Below the pieces are notes generated by a model. That model was not told the DNA's origin, made no database searches, and saw only the letters and a list, made by a program, of their open reading frames with translations. A DNA stretch of 64,000 bases from Aureivirga marina. Lineage in GTDB: Bacteria > Bacteroidota > Bacteroidia > Flavobacteriales > Flavobacteriaceae. Location: contig NZ_JADPIB010000005.1 of the NCBI RefSeq assembly GCF_015767265.1, forward strand, positions 186,001 through 250,000. Reading direction: 5' to 3'. The stretch's first letter is position 1. Every line of letters begins with the position of its first letter. The translations under genes and the position numbers were made by a program. Of this stretch, positions 1-7,889 are shown in pieces.

Positions 1-470
1 TCGGATAATTTTATAGAATTTTTATCTTCAAACTCCGCTATTCCTTTTAAATAATAAGATTCTGAATCCGCATATTTCTTTTGATTATAAGCGAATTTCC
101 CTCTAAATAAATAGTATTTTTTTAAGAATTCTTTGGAAGTAATTTCTGGAAGAATTTGTTCTGATTTAATAAAATATTCTTTCGCTTCACCATATTTTTT
201 CAAACTTCTAAAAATTTCTGCAAGCTGAAGATTTACCAGAAATTTATCTTCTTTTGAAGTTTTTTCATTTACTTTTAAAAGCACTTTTTTAGCAAAAAAT
301 AAAGCGGAATCTTTTTTCTTTTCTTGGTATAATTTCCAACTCAAATGCAACTCTTTTTCCAAACTTTCTTCATTAGAAATATCAAGAGTTTGAGCATTCA
401 CAAAAACTCTTGATACAAGGAAGAAAATAATAAAATATAAACGGTAATATTTGAAAGGTTTAATCTTCAT
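1..470 (-). CDS. Secreted TPR-type protein, N-terminal part (cut by window edge)
   Basis: The ATG is at 470 and no stop occurs before base 1, so only about 156 residues are visible. They open with a signal peptide (hydrophobic residues 11-24, likely cleavage near VNA-Q at 26/27). Amphipathic helices follow with the Leu/Ala/Tyr spacing of tetratricopeptide repeats, for example LAEIFRSLKKYGEAKEYF and KKYADSESYYLKGIAEFE. The ATG overlaps the 3' end of the upstream gene (stop at 460-462) by 11 bases, so translation is probably coupled. Flavobacterial TPR proteins of this kind often continue into a transmembrane helix and a LuxR or histidine-kinase output domain; that part is outside the window, so the role is open. 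Confidence 0.7.
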   Translation of the reverse strand, partial: MKIKPFKYYRLYFIIFFLVSRVFVNAQTLDISNEESLEKELHLSWKLYQEKKKDSALFFAKKVLLKVNEKTSKEDKFLVNLQLAEIFRSLKKYGEAKEYFIKSEQILPEITSKEFLKKYYLFRGKFAYNQKKYADSESYYLKGIAEFEDKNSIKLS

Positions 471-843
471 CTATCGCATCATCAAATTGAATAATTACCA
501 AACCATCTGCTTCTGGACCTTTTTGTAAATATTTTTTATGAGCCATCACAAAAATGGCAGAATCTTGATTATCTTCTGGTCTGTCAATATCAATACTAAT
601 TTTTGATATCGCATTTCCTAAATTTAAATTATTTTCAAAATTTAATTTTACAACAGCTCCAACTAATTTATCATTAATAGTATCATTAACCTCATTTCCA
701 TTGGGGTTTACTTCATAATTAACATATGATGCATTAGTGGATTCAACTAAAATATCTAAACGATATTTTTCTGTGTTTTTATTAAACAATAATCTTACAT
801 AAGGTTTAATTGAATTACTGGAATTTGACATGTTTGTATTCAT
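460..843 (-). CDS. Hypothetical protein, 127 aa
   Basis: I do not recognise this protein. It is acidic, mainly beta-prone, and has no signal peptide or membrane segment, so it is probably cytoplasmic. The first residues are Asn/Ser rich. The C-terminus is very acidic (DDAIDED). Its stop codon overlaps the start of the downstream TPR gene by 11 bases, which suggests one transcript and perhaps a shared function. Nothing in the sequence shows an enzymatic motif. Confidence 0.6.
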   Translation of the reverse strand: MNTNMSNSSNSIKPYVRLLFNKNTEKYRLDILVESTNASYVNYEVNPNGNEVNDTINDKLVGAVVKLNFENNLNLGNAISKISIDIDRPEDNQDSAIFVMAHKKYLQKGPEADGLVIIQFDDAIDED

Positions 844-1019
844 GATATATAAAATTTAGTTGTTTTCATAGTATCATAATAGCCTTTTGTTCAAATTAAA
901 TTTACGGAATAAAAAAACATAATCATATGAAAATCAGTATTTTAACTTTTATAAATTTCAAATACATTATTAAAAATTATTTTTTACATATCTTGAAATC
1001 AATTGATTATGTTAAATAA

Positions 1020-1053
1020 AAAAGACAAATTAGTCAGAGCCAATTTGTCTTTT
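1020..1053 (-). terminator. Intrinsic terminator after the NADAR gene
   Basis: A perfect 12-bp stem (AAAAGACAAATT / AATTTGTCTTTT) encloses a 10-base loop. Read on the minus strand the stem ends in a T run, just after the stop codon at 1075. Confidence 0.85.
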
Positions 1054-1074
1054 CTAATTATATTTTCGATTATT

Positions 1075-1629
1075 CTATTGCAACATTTCTCGAACTTCCA
1101 TCAATGCAAATCCAAGTAAATTTAATCCACGCCAATTGGATGGTTTAGCTATGATTGGACTATCAACAGACAAACCAATTCCCCAAATTCTATCCACAGG
1201 ACTTGCTTCAACAATTACTCTATTTTTAGTATTTAATAAATAGTTTTTTAAATCTTCATGTTGCGAAAACTTATGATAATTTCCTTGTTTTACAATTTCA
1301 TAACGATGTTTTTTCCAAAGCTTCTCATCAAAATTTCGAACTTTTTGTCCTAATTTCTTTGCTTCTGCTGGACTTTTACAAGAAATAATTTTTTGATAAT
1401 TTTCTTTATCCTTAAATAATTTTGCTTTTTCTGCCATCATCCAATGTTCTGTAGAATTAAACGTAACGTTTTCAACTGTAAATTCTACCTGATACCATTG
1501 ACTTAAACAAAATTTTCCAACGGAAGTATCATTCTTTTTTTTGGAATGTCCCCAGAAAAATAAATATTTAATATTTTCTTCTGAATCTTCTTTTTCTAAT
1601 AACCAATTTAAATCGTATTTCTGTTTCAT
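1075..1629 (-). CDS. NADAR family protein (YbiA-like)
   Basis: This is a 184-aa NADAR-domain protein. Family members cleave N-glycosidic bonds of riboflavin intermediates (YbiA/RibX type), and some remove ADP-ribose from guanine in nucleic acids. Family features seen: FFWGH near the start, the FNSTEHWMMAEKAKLF block, SPAEAKKLGQKVRNFD, and the C-terminal WGIGLS...NWRGLNLLGFALMEVRE block. The frame is open to an ATG at 1659, but a -7 promoter box (1647-1654) lies inside that extension, so the start is placed at 1629. No DarT-like toxin is next to it; the neighbour is a small HD hydrolase. Whether it acts on metabolites or nucleic acid cannot be told. Confidence 0.85.
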   Translation of the reverse strand: MKQKYDLNWLLEKEDSEENIKYLFFWGHSKKKNDTSVGKFCLSQWYQVEFTVENVTFNSTEHWMMAEKAKLFKDKENYQKIISCKSPAEAKKLGQKVRNFDEKLWKKHRYEIVKQGNYHKFSQHEDLKNYLLNTKNRVIVEASPVDRIWGIGLSVDSPIIAKPSNWRGLNLLGFALMEVREMLQ

Positions 1630-1646
1630 TTTTATTTTTTTTGCGT

Positions 1647-1654
1647 CAAATTTA
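1647..1654 (-). promoter_or_regulatory. -7 promoter box of the NADAR gene
   Basis: On the minus strand this reads TAAATTTG, an exact match to the Bacteroidetes -7 consensus TAnnTTTG, 18 bases before the ATG at 1629. It decides the start codon of that gene. No clear -33 TTG is seen. Confidence 0.55.
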
Positions 1655-1677
1655 CTCAAATTAATTTAACACACAAA

Positions 1678-2214
1678 TCATTTTGTATAATTTTCATAAT
1701 TAAAAATACATTGCAACAAACGTTTATTTAAATAACGATTCTTGCTTTTTAATTTCTTAGCAATATATTTTGCTTCTTCTAAATATGTTTTTATTCTTTC
1801 TTTATCCCAATGATTTGGTGGTTCTTGTAAATTCGTAATTCGATCTGCTAATTTTACCAAACCAACTTCTTTTTCTAATAAATTAATTCGACTTAAACTA
1901 TCTGAAATTTGTTCTTGCTTTGATTTTAATTCTTTACTTTTTGTCAACGCTAAAATACCTTCCGAAACTTTTTCTCCAAAATGTTTTTCCAATTCCAATA
2001 AAGTTGTATCTGTATCTTCTAAAACATCGTGTAAAATTGCTAATTGAACAGCAAAATCAATATCGAAATTTGCTTCTTCATTATAGGCAACCAAAATTTC
2101 CATAGCAACATTGGAAAGATGCACTACATAGTTTGCTTCTGAACCTGGCACTTTTTGATTTGCATGTTTTTCTCCAGCAAATTTTATGGCTTTTTGATAA
2201 GTTTCTTGTAACAT
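1678..2214 (-). CDS. Small HD-domain hydrolase (MESH1/SpoT-hydrolase-like)
   Basis: A 178-aa stand-alone HD phosphohydrolase resembling the hydrolase domain of SpoT and the small alarmone hydrolases. The metal-binding set is present: His near residue 33 (YVVHLSNVA), the HD pair in LAILHDVLEDTDTT at about 62-63, and Asp in LVKLADRITNLQEP near 123. There is no synthetase, TGS or ACT domain, unlike the full-length SpoT at 36.1-38.3 kb. Likely substrates are (p)ppGpp or NADPH as for MESH1, which I infer from the family only. It lies just upstream of the NADAR gene on the same strand, but that gene has its own promoter. Confidence 0.8.
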   Translation of the reverse strand: MLQETYQKAIKFAGEKHANQKVPGSEANYVVHLSNVAMEILVAYNEEANFDIDFAVQLAILHDVLEDTDTTLLELEKHFGEKVSEGILALTKSKELKSKQEQISDSLSRINLLEKEVGLVKLADRITNLQEPPNHWDKERIKTYLEEAKYIAKKLKSKNRYLNKRLLQCIFNYENYTK

Positions 2215-2358
2215 CTTTTCTAAATTCTTTTGTATAAATGTATGAAAAGTGAAGGTATATTAAAATACTTAGAAAATCATTTAATTTAAAAATAAAATAC
2301 AGTTAACTAATACATTGTATTTGAATTTTCAGATTTTTGAGTTCATTATATTCAAATC

Positions 2359-3582
2359 TTAATTTGTTTCTGTCTTTTCTTCTAAAACTTCCTCTTCTTC
2401 CTCTTCTAAATTTAATTTTCTAGCAACCCAACCAATTGTTGTTCCTTGAATTAATAAGGAGAAAACAACTATGATAAAGACACTATTAAATATTAAATCG
2501 GAATGTTCGACTTGTGCTGTAAGTGGAATTAAACCAAAAACAATTGGCGTTGCACCACGCAATCCAACCCAAGAAACAAAGAGAATTTTCTTAAAAGAAC
2601 TCCGCTGAAACATCAATAAAATTGCAACTACAATTGGTCTTCCAATAAAAACTAAAAATAATGTGATTAGTAAAGAATTGTCTAATTCTGGAATTAAATC
2701 GGATGGAAAAATTTGCAAACCTAAAATTGTGAATAAACTAATTTCCATCAACCATGAAATACTATCAAAAAATTGATAGGAAATCTGCTTATATTTTATT
2801 CCACCATTTCCAATGGTAATTCCAGCTATATACATTGCTAAAAGTAAATTACCACCAATAGAAGGAACAATTCCGATTAAAAAAATTGCTGTAGAAAGTA
2901 ATAAAATTGGATATAAACCTCTTGTTTCAAGATTTAATTTATTGTAAACAAAAACCACAAACCTTCCAATTGCAAAACCTATTGCTAGTGCAACAACAAC
3001 TTCTTTTAGAAAGGAAACGGTTAAATCTACAGGGTTTAAATCTCCTCCTAATAAAATTGTCGTCAAAGCAATTGTCATAAAATATGCAACAGGATCATTT
3101 GTTCCAGATTCTAACTCTAATGTTTCTGCTACATTTTCTTTTAATTTTAATTTTTTTGATTCAAAAATGGAAAAAACTGCTGCGGCATCTGTAGAAGATA
3201 AAACGGAACCTAATAAAATTCCTTCTAACAAAGTTAATCCAACAAAATAATATGCAAAAAAACCAACAGCAAAAGCAGTAAGTAAAACACCAAAAGTAGA
3301 AAGCGTGATTCCCTGAACTAAAACAGGTTTTATTTTGGAAAATCGAGTTTCTAAACCTCCAATATAAATGATTAAACTAATTGCAATTGTACTGTATTGT
3401 TGCGCAAATTCTGGATAATCAAAAACAAAATCGTAAGTTCCACCATTTCCAATAAAAAAGCCAAGTAATAAATATAAAATCAAACCTGGAATTCCATACC
3501 TTCTTGATGGTTTGTTAATGATAACACCAATAAACAATAAAACTCCTGTAATTGTCAATATGTTGCTAAAATTTAATTCCAT
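2359..3582 (-). CDS. Cation/proton antiporter, CPA1 family (NhaP2/CvrA-like, membrane part only)
   Basis: An integral membrane protein of 407 aa with about 12 hydrophobic segments. The motif LESGTNDPVAYFMTIAL carries the Asn-Asp pair of CPA1 exchangers and matches the NhaP2 (YcgO/CvrA) branch that exchanges K+ or Na+ for H+. E. coli NhaP2 is nearly 580 aa with C-terminal TrkA-C and CorC-like regulatory domains. This protein stops right after the last helix with a short Glu-rich tail (EEEEEEVLEE), so the cytoplasmic regulatory part is absent. The open frame shows no sign of truncation, and short versions occur in other bacteria. Ion specificity is not visible. Confidence 0.85.
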   Translation of the reverse strand: MELNFSNILTITGVLLFIGVIINKPSRRYGIPGLILYLLLGFFIGNGGTYDFVFDYPEFAQQYSTIAISLIIYIGGLETRFSKIKPVLVQGITLSTFGVLLTAFAVGFFAYYFVGLTLLEGILLGSVLSSTDAAAVFSIFESKKLKLKENVAETLELESGTNDPVAYFMTIALTTILLGGDLNPVDLTVSFLKEVVVALAIGFAIGRFVVFVYNKLNLETRGLYPILLLSTAIFLIGIVPSIGGNLLLAMYIAGITIGNGGIKYKQISYQFFDSISWLMEISLFTILGLQIFPSDLIPELDNSLLITLFLVFIGRPIVVAILLMFQRSSFKKILFVSWVGLRGATPIVFGLIPLTAQVEHSDLIFNSVFIIVVFSLLIQGTTIGWVARKLNLEEEEEEVLEEKTETN

Positions 3583-3614
3583 AAGATTTGATTTTTAGGA
3601 TAAACTAAATAAAA

Positions 3615-3640
3615 ATTCCCCTTAAAAATTTAAGAGGAAT
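3615..3640 (-). terminator. Intrinsic terminator after the SnoaL lipoprotein gene
   Basis: A hairpin ATTCCCCTTAAA / TTTAAGAGGAAT with a two-base gap pairs fully on the minus-strand RNA (one G-U) and is followed by a U run. It starts five bases after the stop codon at 3646. Confidence 0.75.
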
Positions 3641-3645
3641 CTTTT

Positions 3646-4173
3646 CTATTCATTTCGATATTGCTGAATAATCAACGAATCTTTTTCTTTATTAATTTGA
3701 ATAATTGTATCTAAATTTTCATTTGGAACTGCAATGGAAAGTACATAATGTTTGATTTCCCATTTTCCATTTTCATCGTAAATCACTCCAGAACCACGAC
3801 AAACTCCTAATCTTGTATCTAACAATTCATCAAACCACGCATATTTTCCCGTTTCGCCAACATAAATGTTTCTTTGCAAAGTTTTAAAATTCCAAGTTTT
3901 CTTTTTATCAAAATATGGTTTACTGAATTCTTCAAATTCATCTCTTGTCCAGTTTTCACTTGCATCCGTTCCAATATAAACTCCATCTTTTGACATTGCT
4001 TGAATATAATCTTGATGTAAAGCATTTGCCGCAGATCGATGCCATTTATTTAAAAGTGTATCTAACTTAACAATAATTGCATCTTTTTGCTCTGTTGTCA
4101 ATTTTTTCGTTGCTGGCTCTGTACAAGCTACAAGTGTAACAAATGGAATAATGAATAAGTAAATTATTTTTTT
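3646..4173 (-). CDS. SnoaL-like (NTF2-fold) lipoprotein
   Basis: A 175-aa exported protein. The chosen ATG at 4173 gives a lipoprotein signal peptide ending in LVAC with Cys18 as the lipid site; the longer frame from 4215 would put 14 polar residues ahead of it. The body matches the SnoaL_3/NTF2-like family: an N-terminal helix with WHRSAANALHQDYIQAMS, the strand YIGTDASENWTRDEFEEF, and the C-terminal GVIYDENGKWEIKHYVLSIAVPNE. Family members fold as a cone-like pocket; most secreted bacterial versions have no known substrate. Monocistronic, with its own terminator. Confidence 0.8.
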   Translation of the reverse strand, partial: KKIIYLFIIPFVTLVACTEPATKKLTTEQKDAIIVKLDTLLNKWHRSAANALHQDYIQAMSKDGVYIGTDASENWTRDEFEEFSKPYFDKKKTWNFKTLQRNIYVGETGKYAWFDELLDTRLGVCRGSGVIYDENGKWEIKHYVLSIAVPNENLDTIIQINKEKDSLIIQQYRNE

Positions 4174-4420
4174 CATAATACATGAAATATTTTGGTTTTC
4201 CTTTAATTTTTGCAAAATAAACAGAATTTATGCTATAAAAAACATTTTTATTTTACATTATTGTTATTACTAAAATACTTATTTTTTTTAGTTTCTATTT
4301 CTTTTAAACACACTTTTAGAAACATTTTGCAATTCAGTATTGATTTTCTACAGTTCAGTATAAATAATTCTTAATTTTTAGCAAACCACTTCATCTTTGC
4401 TGTATCAAAAACAACTAATG

Positions 4421-6574
4421 ATGAAAACAAAACTATTTTTATTTTTTATTTTATTTACAAAATTTCTCTTTTCCCAAACTACAATTTCTGGAAAGGTAAT
4501 TGATGAAAAAAAACAGCCAATTTTTGGTGTAAATGTTTATATTCAAGGAACATTTGATGGAGCTACAACAGATGAAAATGGAAATTTTTCATTTCAAACA
4601 GAAATCACTGGAGAACAAACATTAATTGCTTCTTTTATTTCTTATGACACTTATGAAAAAACTGCTGAAATTTCTTCTTTTAATAATTTTATTGTCAAAT
4701 TAAAACCTTCCTTAAATTCTTTGGATGTTGTAGAAATTGATGCAGGAAAATTTACTTCTGGTATTTCTGAAAAAGCTGTAATGAGTCCATTGGATGTTGT
4801 GACAACTGCTGGTTCTGCTGGAGATTTTATCGCTGCTTTACAAACACTTCCAGGAACACAAACAAATGCCGAAGACGGTAGACTTTTTATTCGAGGTGGT
4901 GATGCCGGAGAAACGCAAATTTTCGTGGATGGTCTTCGAGTTTTCCAACCATATATTGCTTCTGCAAATAATGTTCCTACTCGTTCTCGTTATTCTCCGT
5001 TTCTTTTTCAAGGAATTTCTTTAAGTACAGGTGGTTTCGATGTTGAATTTGGTGATGCCTTATCTGCTGTTTTAGATTTAGAAACTATTGATGAAGTTAG
5101 ACAAAATGAAACAAATATTTCTTTGATGAGTTTAGGTGGTGGAATAGGAAAAGTAAAAAAATGGGATAAAAGTTCGTTAACTGTCAATGCAAGTTACATC
5201 AATTTGGCTCCTTATATCGGAATTATAAATGATGATTTTGACTGGAAAAAACCATATGAAACTTTCGGTGGTGAAGCTGTTTATCGTCATAAAATTGGTG
5301 ATGGATTATGGAAAGTTTACGGAGCTTTTAGTTTGGCAGATTTCGATGTCATTCAACCAAGTATTAATAATCCAAATGGTTTTCGAATGAAACTAAAAGA
5401 TCGAGATTATTATATGAATACTTCTTACAAAGGAATGGTTACAAATTCTTTAAAATTAACAACAGGAATAAGTTTTTCTTACAATCATAAAAATATTCAT
5501 TTTGATGATACTAATGTAAAAACAGATAATATTGGCGTACATGCAAAAGTAAAATTAAAACATAATATTAATAGTATGTTGAAATTACAGTATGGAGCGG
5601 AAACTTTTTACACAGATTACGATGAACATGTTTTTCCTTTTAATTCAAATGAAATTAAAGCAAATGTACAAGATAATTATAGTGCACTTTTTACAGATGC
5701 AACATTCTTCTTCTCTCAAAAATTAGCAACTAAAATTGGAGTTCGTGGACAATATTCTGAAATTTTAGATGCATTCCGTGTTGCCCCAAGATTTAATTTA
5801 GCTTATAAGTGGATGAAAAATTCACAGATTTCTGCAAGTTATGGTTTGTTTTTTCAAAAGCCAGATAATGATATTTTAAAATATACAACGGATTTACGCT
5901 TCCGTGAAGCAATTCATTATACAATTAATTTAGATTGGAATAAAAATAATCGAATTTTTAGAGCAAATGCTTTTTATAAATCGTACAATGATTTAATTAA
6001 ATATCAAGAAACTTTAACTGATTTTACTTTCGAAAATATCAACAATTCTGGGGATGGTTATGTAAAAGGATTCGATTTTTTCTGGAAAGATTCAAAATCG
6101 ATTAAAAATTTACAATATTGGGCTTCATATACTTTTACAGATTCTAAAAGAGATTATAAGGATTATCCAGAATTAGCACAACCAAATTTTGTTTCAAAAC
6201 ACAATTTTTCATTAGTGACAAAATATTGGCTTGGAAAATTGAAATCGCAAGTTGGTTTAACATATAATTTTACAAGTGGAAGACCATATACAAATCCGAA
6301 TACTGGAGATTTTTTATCTGGTAGAACTAAAGGATATAATAATATCAGTTTGAATTGGAGCTTTCTACTGACGCAACAAAAGATTCTTTATTTCTCAGCT
6401 ACAAATATTTTCGGATTTAAAAATGTTTTTGGTTATGAATATTCAGATCAGGTAAATATACAAGGAGAATTTGATAGAATGGCAATTACACCAAGTGCGG
6501 ATAGAGGATTTTTTGTAGGGTTTTTCTGGACAATTAGCGATGATAAAACAACAAATCAGTTAGATAATTTATAA
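4421..6574 (+). CDS. TonB-dependent outer-membrane receptor with CarboxypepD-reg-like domain
   Basis: A 717-aa outer-membrane receptor. It has a signal peptide (FLFFILFTKFLFSQ), then an N-terminal carboxypeptidase-regulatory-like domain (about residues 18-100, GKVIDEKKQPIFGVNVYIQG). A plug domain follows (about 110-215, with LQTLPGTQTNAEDGRLFIRG and FVDGLRVFQPY) and then a beta-barrel ending in an aromatic strand. The frame can be opened at a TTG (4397), but ATG at 4421 (or 4418) directly precedes the signal peptide. It is monocistronic with no SusD partner, so it is probably an ion, siderophore or peptide receptor rather than a glycan system. The ligand is unknown. Confidence 0.88.
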   Translation: MKTKLFLFFILFTKFLFSQTTISGKVIDEKKQPIFGVNVYIQGTFDGATTDENGNFSFQTEITGEQTLIASFISYDTYEKTAEISSFNNFIVKLKPSLNSLDVVEIDAGKFTSGISEKAVMSPLDVVTTAGSAGDFIAALQTLPGTQTNAEDGRLFIRGGDAGETQIFVDGLRVFQPYIASANNVPTRSRYSPFLFQGISLSTGGFDVEFGDALSAVLDLETIDEVRQNETNISLMSLGGGIGKVKKWDKSSLTVNASYINLAPYIGIINDDFDWKKPYETFGGEAVYRHKIGDGLWKVYGAFSLADFDVIQPSINNPNGFRMKLKDRDYYMNTSYKGMVTNSLKLTTGISFSYNHKNIHFDDTNVKTDNIGVHAKVKLKHNINSMLKLQYGAETFYTDYDEHVFPFNSNEIKANVQDNYSALFTDATFFFSQKLATKIGVRGQYSEILDAFRVAPRFNLAYKWMKNSQISASYGLFFQKPDNDILKYTTDLRFREAIHYTINLDWNKNNRIFRANAFYKSYNDLIKYQETLTDFTFENINNSGDGYVKGFDFFWKDSKSIKNLQYWASYTFTDSKRDYKDYPELAQPNFVSKHNFSLVTKYWLGKLKSQVGLTYNFTSGRPYTNPNTGDFLSGRTKGYNNISLNWSFLLTQQKILYFSATNIFGFKNVFGYEYSDQVNIQGEFDRMAITPSADRGFFVGFFWTISDDKTTNQLDNL

Positions 6575-6600
6575 TATTTTTTCCCAAAGTTTTGTTTTCA

Positions 6601-6632
6601 AATCCACAACTCCATTAGCAGAGTTGTGGATT
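6601..6632. terminator. Bidirectional terminator between receptor and kelch genes
   Basis: A perfect 12-bp stem (AATCCACAACTC / GAGTTGTGGATT) with an 8-base loop sits between two convergent genes. T-rich sequence lies on both sides. Confidence 0.8.
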
Positions 6633-6655
6633 ATTCATTCTAAATCAAAACTTAA

Positions 6656-7696
6656 CTAGTTCACGCTTAACTTATATATTTCTGTATTTAATGTCATTGT
6701 AGTATTTAAAACTTTTTTACTTCCACCGCCGAAATACAATCCATCTTCTATAATAAAACTATAACCACTGTGAAATGCTTCTCCTGGATACGTTCCAACT
6801 TGTGTCCATTCATCTTTAGCTATATTATATTTCCAAACATCTTTTAAAACCTCATCTGTATCTTTTGAAATTCCAAATCCGATAAAAATCGCATCTTGGG
6901 AGCTTAACATTGTATAAAAATTTCTCTTTTCACCAGGAAAATCTGTCATATATTTCCATTGGTTATTTTCAGTATCATAAATATAAAAATTGGAAGTTTC
7001 ATTTTCTAAGCTTGCAAAAAATAATTTCTTTCCAGCAGAAACGATCTTCGCATTTGTTTGATTTTGTAGAAAATCTGTTTGTAAAGTTGACCAATTATTT
7101 GAAGAAAAATCATACATATAAAAATCTAGAGAATTCATTGATTTTTTAGTTACATAACCTTTATTTCCAACAACTGCTCCACCTCCATGAGAAATAGTTC
7201 CATAAGGAAAATCAGCAATTCCTGTAATCATTTCTGTTTCAAAATCGAAAGTATAAATTGTTTTTGTTGGAGCTCCATTAGAAGCAGAACCTCCAATTAT
7301 CAATGCTTTTTCATTTGTTGCTAAAATAGTTTGACCTCTTGAAGTGTGCATCATATCCGATAATGCTGTCCATTGATTGTTTTCAAACTTTAAAATTTCT
7401 CTCGAAACTCCAAATCTATCTCCAGCTCCACCGCTAAATAAAAATGCTTTATTTCCTGTAGAAGCGGCATTTGCACCTAATCTTTCAAAATCATTATTTC
7501 CTGTTTGCATAGACCAAACAAGCGAATTATTTGCATAATCTATTAATTGTTCATTTTGAGTTGAATTATTTTCTTCTTGTTCCTCTTCTTGCATTTCTTG
7601 TTGTATCACTACATCTTCTGAATCATCTTCATGGCAAGAAATTAAACTTAATCCTACAACCAAAGGAATGGCTATAATTTTTGAGTATTTGAACAT
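6656..7696 (-). CDS. Kelch-repeat lipoprotein
   Basis: A 346-aa surface or periplasmic lipoprotein. The ATG at 7696 gives a signal peptide with lipobox LSLISC. An acidic Glu/Gln-rich linker follows (EEMQEEEQEENN-like), then a beta-propeller of kelch-type repeats: recurring W-ALSDM, KTIYTFDFE, YMYDFSSNNWS, YIYDTENNQW and DVWKYNIAKDEWTQVG with Gly-rich turns (LFSGGAGDRFG, LIIGGSASNG, GLYFGGGSKK). Such propellers bind proteins or glycans; no catalytic galactose-oxidase residues are recognisable. It faces the TonB receptor gene across a shared terminator. Confidence 0.78.
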   Translation of the reverse strand: MFKYSKIIAIPLVVGLSLISCHEDDSEDVVIQQEMQEEEQEENNSTQNEQLIDYANNSLVWSMQTGNNDFERLGANAASTGNKAFLFSGGAGDRFGVSREILKFENNQWTALSDMMHTSRGQTILATNEKALIIGGSASNGAPTKTIYTFDFETEMITGIADFPYGTISHGGGAVVGNKGYVTKKSMNSLDFYMYDFSSNNWSTLQTDFLQNQTNAKIVSAGKKLFFASLENETSNFYIYDTENNQWKYMTDFPGEKRNFYTMLSSQDAIFIGFGISKDTDEVLKDVWKYNIAKDEWTQVGTYPGEAFHSGYSFIIEDGLYFGGGSKKVLNTTMTLNTEIYKLSVN

Positions 7697-7857
7697 AATT
7701 ATCATTTTAGGGTTTTCTAAAAAGTCGTTAAAACCTTGATTAAATTACAGATAATTAAAAAAATTATTAAAATTCAAAAAAGAACTCTAATTTAAAATGA
7801 GAAAAAATAAATAAAAGATAGTTCTTTCTTAAAGAAGATTCTTTGGAAAAATAAGAG

Positions 7858-7865
7858 TAAATTTG
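7858..7865 (+). promoter_or_regulatory. -7 promoter box of the sulfatase/LTA-synthase-like gene
   Basis: TAAATTTG matches the consensus TAnnTTTG exactly, 25 bases before the ATG at 7890. A TTTG at 7842-7845 is too close to be a normal -33 element. Confidence 0.5.
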
Positions 7866-7889
7866 CACGAATTAAATTAATATTTGAAA

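Noticed and set aside
1075-2214. DarT-DarG or NADAR-type toxin-antitoxin system
   Set aside because: No DarT-like ADP-ribosyltransferase is present on either side of the NADAR gene.
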